Source: Arcicella aurantiaca
GTDB taxonomy: Bacteria > Bacteroidota > Bacteroidia > Cytophagales > Spirosomataceae
Direction of reading: 5' to 3'
DNA: 64,000 nt
Assembly (NCBI RefSeq): GCF_003148625.1
Contig: NZ_QGGO01000009.1
Span: 62,001-126,000 of the forward strand
Position numbers and translations under genes: made by a program. Of this stretch, positions 59,201-64,000 are shown in pieces. Below the pieces are notes generated by a model that saw only the letters and a program-made list of their open reading frames with translations, was not told the origin of the DNA and ran no database searches. How positions within the stretch are numbered: the first letter of the stretch is position 1; the number at the start of each line of letters is the position of its first letter.

Positions 59201-62200
59201 ACAAAGTTTGTGATAATGGAACTCCTTCTCTTTGTGATACCGCAACGGTTGTTGTTGAAGTGACAGACCCAACGGTTATTCCAGGTGTAAACAGAAATCC
59301 AGTTGCGTTGAATGATAACGTTACTACGCCAACTGGTACGCCAATTGTAATTGCAGTAAAAGCAAATGATACAGACCCAGACGGAAATCCATTAGGATTG
59401 CCTACGCTTGTACCAACTTCTGGACCTTCAAAAGGTACAGCCGTTGTTAATCCAGACGGAACGGTAACTTATACACCGAACCCAACGGCAACAGGTACTG
59501 ATACATTCAAATATGTTGTTTGTGATAATGGTACGCCTTCAAAATGTGATTCTGCCACTGTAACTGTTGAGCTTACGCCTAAAAATACAGGAACAGGTAT
59601 TGTAAATGAAGCTCCAATTGCAGTTGATGATAGCAAGCAAACATCTAAAAATGTACCAGTTTCAGGTACAGTAGCTACTAATGATACTGACCCTAATGCT
59701 GGACAAACATTGACGTTTACGCAATTAACAACAACTACTAATGGGACTATTACAGGTTTTAATCCAACAACTGGTGCTTATACTTATACACCAAATACCA
59801 ATTTTGTTGGAACTGACCAATTTACCTACAAAGTATGTGATAATGGAACGCCAAGTTTATGTAGTAATGCAACTGTTTATTTGACGGTAACTAATACTAA
59901 TTCGACAGCTCCAGTGATTGTTCCGCCAACAACGACGCCAACATTGCCTGAAGATGGAACACCATTGACTGTTTGTATGAATATTGTTGACCCAGATGCA
60001 GGTGATACTCACGCTGTTACGCCATGTGGTGCTTTAAATGGAAATGTTACTTATACAATCAATAATGCAGTAACGCCACACCAAGTTTGTGCTACTTATA
60101 CGCCAAATCCAAATTTTGCAGGTACAGATTCTATCTGTGTAAAAGTTTGTGATAATTATGGAAATTGTACTACAATCAAAGTTCCTGTAATTGTAACACC
60201 AGTACCAGACCCTCCAGTGGTAACTCCTCCAGCTCCAACTTCATTACCTGAAGATGGAACAGTAACGGTATGTTTACCTATCACTGACCCTGACGCTAAC
60301 GATACTCATACTGTATCTTTATGTGCAGCTCCTAAACATGGTTCAAGCAGTGTAACGGTAAATAACAGCACAATACCGCATAAAGTATGTGTGACTTATA
60401 CACCACTTCCAAATTACAACGGACAAGATACTGTTTGTGTGAAAATTTGTGATGCCGCTGGAAATTGTACAACAGTAAATGTGCCATTTGTGGTAACACC
60501 TGTTAATGATGCTCCAATTGCTAAAAACGACTTGAACTCAACAACAGTAGGAGTTCCTGTTTCTGGAAATGTATTGACAAATGATACTGACCCTGATGGA
60601 AATCCATTAACAGTAACGGGTCCATTGGCAGGTACAGCTCCAACAAAAGGAACAGTAGTTGTTAATCCAAATGGAACGTACACTTATACGCCTAATGCAG
60701 GAGCAACAGGTACGGATAAGTTTAAATACCAAGTGTGTGATAATGGAACGCCTTCGTTGTGCGATACTGCTACGGTAACAATTACCATTACTCAGCAGTT
60801 GGCTCCGGGTAGTAATTTACCTCCTGTGGTAAACCCTGATGCAACGTCAACGCCTAAGGATAAGCCAGTTACGGTAAATGTATTGCCAAACGACGGTGAC
60901 CCTGAAGGTACGCCATTGAAAAAACCAACAATTGCAACACCTCCTACACATGGTACAGCAGTTGTAAATCCTGATGGTTCAGTTACTTATACGCCAAATC
61001 CGGGTTCAACAGGTGATGATATTCTTGAATATGAAGTGTGTGATTCTGGCTCTCCATCAGCTTGTAGTATTGCAAGTGTAGTTATATCGGTGACAGAACC
61101 AAATAATATTGTTAAAAATGAACCACCAGTTGCTACTGATGATGCTAAAACGTTGAATAAAAATTCAACAGTAACTTCTTCGGTTTCAGCTAATGATGTT
61201 GACCCAGGTCAGATATTAACTTTTAGCAATACATCAAATCCAACAAATGGTACAGTAACTTTCCTTCCAAACGGAACTTATACTTATATTCCAAACGCTG
61301 GATTTGTGGGTAATGACTCATTTACCTATCAAGTTTGTGACTCAGGTACGCCAAGTTTGTGTACTAATGCAACAGTATATTTTACGGTAGTTGACCCTCT
61401 TTTGCCATTACCGCTTAATACTTTACCAATTGCGTTAGATGATAATTCTGCTACTTTAATAGGTGTTGCAGTAAGCATTCCTGTAAAAGTAAATGATACT
61501 TATTTGGCTGGTTTATTGGGTAATCCAACAGCGGTTACCAATCCAACCAATGGTACTGTGATTACAAATGCCAATGGTACAATGACTTATACACCAAATT
61601 CAACTTTTGTAGGTGTTGATTCATACAAATATAAAGTTTGTGATGCTACCAATACGGCAAAATGTGATACGGCTGTGGTAACAATCACTGTGAAAGACCC
61701 TAATTCGTCTGTACCAGTAGTGGTAAATAATCCTCCAGTAGCGATTGACGATTATAAATTAACAACTAAAAATACTCCTGTTTCTTCAACAGTGGCTGCT
61801 AATGATAGTGACCCTGATGCTGGACAAGTATTGACGTTTACTAAATTGACTAATCCGACAAATGGTGCAGTAACTTTCCTTCCAAACGGAACATTTACTT
61901 ATACCCCAAATGCTACATTTATTGGTACGGATATGTTTACGTATAAAGTTTGTGACAACGGAAGCCCAAGTTTATGTACTAATGCAACGGCTTATATTAC
62001 AGTGCTTGACCAACCATGTATTACGTTTGACTTTAAAGTGTTACTTGAAGGACCATACAATTCTTCTACGGGATTGATGAATACTACTTTAAATCAACGT
62101 GGTTTATTACCGGGACAAACGCCTGTCGGAAGCTTTGCTGTGCCAACTCTTGGCGGACAACCGTTCAATTTAGCACCATTTAGCTATGCTGGTACAGAAG

Positions 62201-62721
62201 TAATGACAGCTTATGCAAGTACAGTTGTGGACTGGGTATTGGTGTCTCTTCGTTCAGACTCAACTTTATTGGGTCAGGTATTTAGAGCAGCAGGTTTATT
62301 ACATAACGATGGACACATTTCATTCACAAATCCATGTTTTGTGATACCAAATGGTTCATATTATGTAGTGGTAGAACATCGTAACCACATGGGGGTAATG
62401 TCAGCAACGAAAGTTCCTGTAACTGCTGGAAAAATTACTTATGACTTTACAGCAGCACAAAGCTATCAATTGACAAACCCTCCATCGTTCGGACAAAAAG
62501 CAGTTGGAAGCAAATTCGTAATGTTTGCGGGCGAAGGTATGAAATCTACTATCAATGATAACTATGATGTCAACTTCAAAGATTCTTTATTGTGGAAATC
62601 TTTATCAGGAAGTTTTGATGTCTATTTATTAAGTGACTTCAACCTTGATGCCGACTCAAACTTTATGGATAACAGTTTGTGGAAAGCTAATAGCGGACGT
62701 TTCTCTGGTGTATTACACTAA
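56221..62721 (+). CDS. Large secreted protein with 17 cysteine-bearing Ig/cadherin-like repeats
   Basis: This 2,166-residue protein has a signal peptide ending ARAQ (25). Its N-domain (about 30-215) has MGDANYRF, EGIVSLNTFY and FPVTGMNEV, shared with the gene at 62906. I count 17 repeats of about 90-110 residues in the order 3 type I, 4 type II, 3 type I, 2 type II, 5 type I. Type I ends YKVCDNGTPSLCDTATV; type II starts MPEDS..TVC.PITDPD and has about five cysteines (VCVKVCD..G.CT). The C-terminal shared module has VVDWVLVSLR, VEHRNHMGVM and two Asp-rich dockerin-like motifs, closest to the 51489 protein. The role is probably an extended surface stalk or adhesin. Confidence 0.9.
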   Translation: MKKLLSMLFPAMLLFWGVISSARAQSGVHPVAAGKFDVRFTVKNVDCSVSPQVLTIAVQVRATSIADTFLMGDANYRFRFKTTQLRLLGTSPTFATSLVSQENFSAKAPSSDFNYGFQNLNGSGEGPTEGIVSLNTFYSGSNQGAKLVGTSWMTVACIKFNVVAGNNCFDLVWDDDKTFPVTGMNEVYDISTNPAFDFKQANVAAGGYFGNVSSCMTTYCSPILAVNDINITQINTAVSGQVLTNDIGSGLVVNTTPISSPANGTVVLNTNGTYTYTPNTSFTGTDTFKYKVCDNITPQKCDTALVSITVLPNPPTGGVNAPPVAMPDVNQTTVGVPVTGNLLANDVDPNAGQTLTASTTPVSSPTNGTVTILPNGSYTYTPNAGFSGQDTFTYKVCDNATPQACSNATVTIDVTVDNNPTTANDKPIAGDDIGVTPKNTTLTSVLAGNDSDPNAGQTLTYTTTPIVAPTHGTVTITPTGGYTYVPTTGYAGPDKFTYKVCDNGTPSLCDTATVYLTVSAAPNNLPVITPPAVTPTTPEDATTPITVCVTYSDADATDTHTPTVCGTNNGTTTIASTNPVTKQVCLSYKPNANFSGTDSICVKVCDNNGGCTTLKIPVTVTPVNDPPVLLPKQITMPEDSAAKTICLPITDPDFPSDTHIAGLCATPKSGSTATVLVNNVTHEICVTYSPALNYVGQDTICVKVCDAAGLCTNVLIPVVVTEVADSPVITPIPQTVAEDSPITALCLPISDPDKNDTHTVTVCGAPKNGTATPTVNNTTHQVCLNYKPNANYAGKDSVCLTVCDSYGKCTNVMVPITVSPVPDAPTVIVPPFTMPEDSASKTVCMPITDPDAGDTHTITPCATPKNGTVTTTVNNTTHTLCVTYTPFTNFFGQDTVCVKVCDASGLCTDVKIPITVTSVNDKPLAINDVNLTKKATPISGNVLTNDKDPDVGQTLTVSTIPVTAPANGTVALGVNGAYTYTPNPLFVGTDSFKYKVCDNGTPSLCDTATVVVEVTDPTVIPGVNRNPVALNDNVTTPTGTPIVIAVKANDTDPDGNPLGLPTLVPTSGPSKGTAVVNPDGTVTYTPNPTATGTDTFKYVVCDNGTPSKCDSATVTVELTPKNTGTGIVNEAPIAVDDSKQTSKNVPVSGTVATNDTDPNAGQTLTFTQLTTTTNGTITGFNPTTGAYTYTPNTNFVGTDQFTYKVCDNGTPSLCSNATVYLTVTNTNSTAPVIVPPTTTPTLPEDGTPLTVCMNIVDPDAGDTHAVTPCGALNGNVTYTINNAVTPHQVCATYTPNPNFAGTDSICVKVCDNYGNCTTIKVPVIVTPVPDPPVVTPPAPTSLPEDGTVTVCLPITDPDANDTHTVSLCAAPKHGSSSVTVNNSTIPHKVCVTYTPLPNYNGQDTVCVKICDAAGNCTTVNVPFVVTPVNDAPIAKNDLNSTTVGVPVSGNVLTNDTDPDGNPLTVTGPLAGTAPTKGTVVVNPNGTYTYTPNAGATGTDKFKYQVCDNGTPSLCDTATVTITITQQLAPGSNLPPVVNPDATSTPKDKPVTVNVLPNDGDPEGTPLKKPTIATPPTHGTAVVNPDGSVTYTPNPGSTGDDILEYEVCDSGSPSACSIASVVISVTEPNNIVKNEPPVATDDAKTLNKNSTVTSSVSANDVDPGQILTFSNTSNPTNGTVTFLPNGTYTYIPNAGFVGNDSFTYQVCDSGTPSLCTNATVYFTVVDPLLPLPLNTLPIALDDNSATLIGVAVSIPVKVNDTYLAGLLGNPTAVTNPTNGTVITNANGTMTYTPNSTFVGVDSYKYKVCDATNTAKCDTAVVTITVKDPNSSVPVVVNNPPVAIDDYKLTTKNTPVSSTVAANDSDPDAGQVLTFTKLTNPTNGAVTFLPNGTFTYTPNATFIGTDMFTYKVCDNGSPSLCTNATAYITVLDQPCITFDFKVLLEGPYNSSTGLMNTTLNQRGLLPGQTPVGSFAVPTLGGQPFNLAPFSYAGTEVMTAYASTVVDWVLVSLRSDSTLLGQVFRAAGLLHNDGHISFTNPCFVIPNGSYYVVVEHRNHMGVMSATKVPVTAGKITYDFTAAQSYQLTNPPSFGQKAVGSKFVMFAGEGMKSTINDNYDVNFKDSLLWKSLSGSFDVYLLSDFNLDADSNFMDNSLWKANSGRFSGVLH
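56885..62000 (+). repeat. Coding array of 17 Ig/cadherin-like repeats, two subtypes
   Basis: Type I repeats carry NGTYTYTPN..F.GTD.F.YKVCDN; type II carry THTV..C..PKNGT and VCVKVCD. Their block order 3-4-3-2-5 looks like duplication of a mixed block followed by loss or gain of units. Confidence 0.8.
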
Positions 62722-62727
62722 AAAAGT

Positions 62728-62814
62728 GAATAGTTGAAAGAGAATAATTAATAGTTTGTTGCAGAAGTCAGTATTTTACTGCAACAGCTATTAACTATTC
62801 TCTATTAACTATTC
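62728..62814. repeat. AT-rich inverted repeat family, copy 2
   Basis: GAATAGTTGAAAGAGAATAA from 62728 and its near complement, CTATTAACTATTCTCTATTA and ACTATTC up to 62814, flank an inner stem TTGCAG/CTGCAA. The outer words match the repeat around 22262-22367. Confidence 0.7.
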
Positions 62815-62905
62815 ATCAATCAAAAAACTGGCTTGGTATTTGCTTAATCTATACCGACCATGAACTTTGTTCTCGAACCGCCAGAAGGCACAAAAATTAA
62901 TGGAC

Positions 62906-63823
62906 ATGAACAAAAAAATTCTTTATATATTGGGGCTTTCCCTGATAGGTTCTCAAACCTTGAAAGCTCAAAGTGGTGTGTTTGATGTAAAAATCACCAC
63001 GAATAAATTGGACTGTGCCACCAAAAAACTTTTGGTTGATGTACAGGTAAAAGCTCATGATGAAAAAACAAAATTCAAAATGGGTGATGCCAATTATCGC
63101 TTCACTTACAACCCTTCAATTCTTAATAACCCAATCCTCGAAAAACAGGGCTTTTTCTCGTCAAGAGGTGAATCTTCTGACCCAAATTATGGTACGCATA
63201 ACTTGAATGGAAGTGTGGCTCGAATGAAAGAAGGTATCGTTTCTTTAAACACTTTTTATGGTGGTTCTGGCGAAAATGCTACTGAAGTTGGAACGGAATA
63301 TTTGACTGTATCAACCATTGGCTTTGACCTTGTTGATTTGAAATCTTCGGTCGAAATTAAATGGAATGAAGGTGTAGGTAAGAGTTTTCCTGCAACAGGA
63401 ATGAATGAAGTGAAATTTTCTAAAAATGCAAGTGGTGAGATTGATTATCAATTATATAACACCAATGCAACAGGTAGTTTTGAGGGCTTGAAAATTAATT
63501 TAGGAGAAACCTGTTCGGCAGATTTAAAGTCAAACCCTACCAATGAAAGTTTCTTTATTCCAGAAGGTTTTTCACCTGATGGAGATGGTGTGAATGATGT
63601 TTTTGAAATCAAAAATCCACAAGGAATAAATATGGGCGTTTCGATTTTTGACCGTTTTGGTAAATTGGTTTATAAATCAGATGACTATAAAAATGATTGG
63701 GATGGAAGACCTAACCAAGAAGGTTTTGACAACAGTCGCCCAATTGGAAGAGGAACATATTATTACGCAGTAAAACGTGCCGATGGTACAACATTTACTC
63801 GATTTATGACTGTTAATTATTAA
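62906..63823 (+). CDS. Secreted protein with a T9SS type B (gliding-motility) C-terminal domain
   Basis: The ATG at 62906 gives MNKKILYILGLSLIGSQTLKAQ, a good signal peptide; ATG 62900 and TTG 62867 are in-frame alternatives. The 305-residue product has an N-domain (FDVKITTNKLDCATKKLLVDVQVKA..., MGDANYRF, EGIVSLNTFYGG, FPATGMNEV) homologous to that of the 2,166-residue protein, and a C-terminus with FFIPEGFSPDGDGVNDVFEI, VSIFDRFGKLVY, DWDGRPNQEGF and GTYYYAVKRADG...F, the hallmark of the gliding_CTERM type B T9SS signal. It is thus exported by T9SS and held at the surface. It is the only clear T9SS tail in the cluster and may anchor the others (inference). Confidence 0.93.
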   Translation: MNKKILYILGLSLIGSQTLKAQSGVFDVKITTNKLDCATKKLLVDVQVKAHDEKTKFKMGDANYRFTYNPSILNNPILEKQGFFSSRGESSDPNYGTHNLNGSVARMKEGIVSLNTFYGGSGENATEVGTEYLTVSTIGFDLVDLKSSVEIKWNEGVGKSFPATGMNEVKFSKNASGEIDYQLYNTNATGSFEGLKINLGETCSADLKSNPTNESFFIPEGFSPDGDGVNDVFEIKNPQGINMGVSIFDRFGKLVYKSDDYKNDWDGRPNQEGFDNSRPIGRGTYYYAVKRADGTTFTRFMTVNY

Positions 63824-63840
63824 GAAAAGAATATTATTAT

Positions 63841-63876
63841 ACTTTCCGAAAGTGTCAATAGCCTTTCGGAAAGTGT
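63841..63876. repeat. ACTTTCCGAAAG-type palindrome
   Basis: ACTTTCCGAAAG and CTTTCGGAAAGT flank a 12-base loop just after the type B gene. It is related to the AACTTCCCGAAAG family with paired base changes. Confidence 0.7.
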
Positions 63877-63977
63877 AGAAAATCTGCCTTTGTAAAAAAT
63901 ATTGAAGCTCAAGCATATTGCTGATAGCCTAAAATTAGATAAGCACACAGCTTAATTACAATTAAATAAATACAAAC

Positions 63978-64000
63978 ATGAGAAAAGTTTTAGCCGCCAC
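63978..64000 (+). CDS. Start of a further gene, cut by the window edge
   Basis: ATG at 63978 begins MRKVLAA..., which looks like the start of a signal peptide. Genes directly after type B T9SS proteins often encode PorP/SprF-family outer-membrane anchors, so that is my guess, but only seven codons are visible. Confidence 0.45.

Overview
The DNA is AT-rich and its gene content points to Bacteroidota, most likely a Cytophagales relative. It has a SusC/SusD pair with an ECF sigma factor, a type IX secretion (type B) C-terminal sorting domain, a NUDIX-type arabinose regulator, large secreted proteins built from DxDxDG and cadherin-like repeats, and no obvious Shine-Dalgarno sites. Nothing in the sequence allows a species call. 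I saw no rRNA, tRNA, CRISPR array or transposase.

Positions 1-17663 form a same-strand L-arabinan/L-arabinose locus. Secreted enzymes come first: a GH43, a GH127 beta-L-arabinofuranosidase, two different GH51 alpha-L-arabinofuranosidases and a double GH43. They are followed by the NUDIX regulator AraR, ribulokinase AraB, arabinose isomerase AraA, methylglyoxal synthase MgsA, ribulose-5-phosphate epimerase AraD, a sodium/sugar symporter and a lipoprotein aldose 1-epimerase. Together they would debranch and cut arabinan, import arabinose, and convert it to D-xylulose 5-phosphate. MgsA, translationally coupled to AraD, is the unexpected member.

Positions 17664-22253 hold a small cassette framed by inverted repeats with one unknown gene, an AEC-family permease, and the two enzymes of the carboxynorspermidine route to spermidine. 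Positions 22301-28249 (minus strand) are an ECF sigma factor, an 88-residue protein resembling only the cytoplasmic N-terminus of a FecR anti-sigma factor, SusC without an STN domain, and SusD. Positions 28641-33059 are two secreted amidohydrolase-family proteins, in which only one of three amidohydrolase-like domains keeps its metal ligands.

Positions 33060-34171 are a gene-poor stretch with several terminator-like hairpins. From 34172 to the right edge lies a surface-protein cluster. It contains a 4,968-residue protein with LamG-like domains and a very long calcium-binding-type repeat array, then proteins of 731, about 1,482 and 2,166 residues. All four end in the same roughly 250-residue module, which contains two dockerin-like Asp/Asn motifs. 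A 305-residue protein with a type B T9SS tail follows and shares its N-terminal domain with the 2,166-residue protein. A further gene starts at the edge.

Intergenic gaps throughout carry palindromic repeats of a few families. Several copies show paired compensatory changes, which suggests that the folded form is what is maintained.
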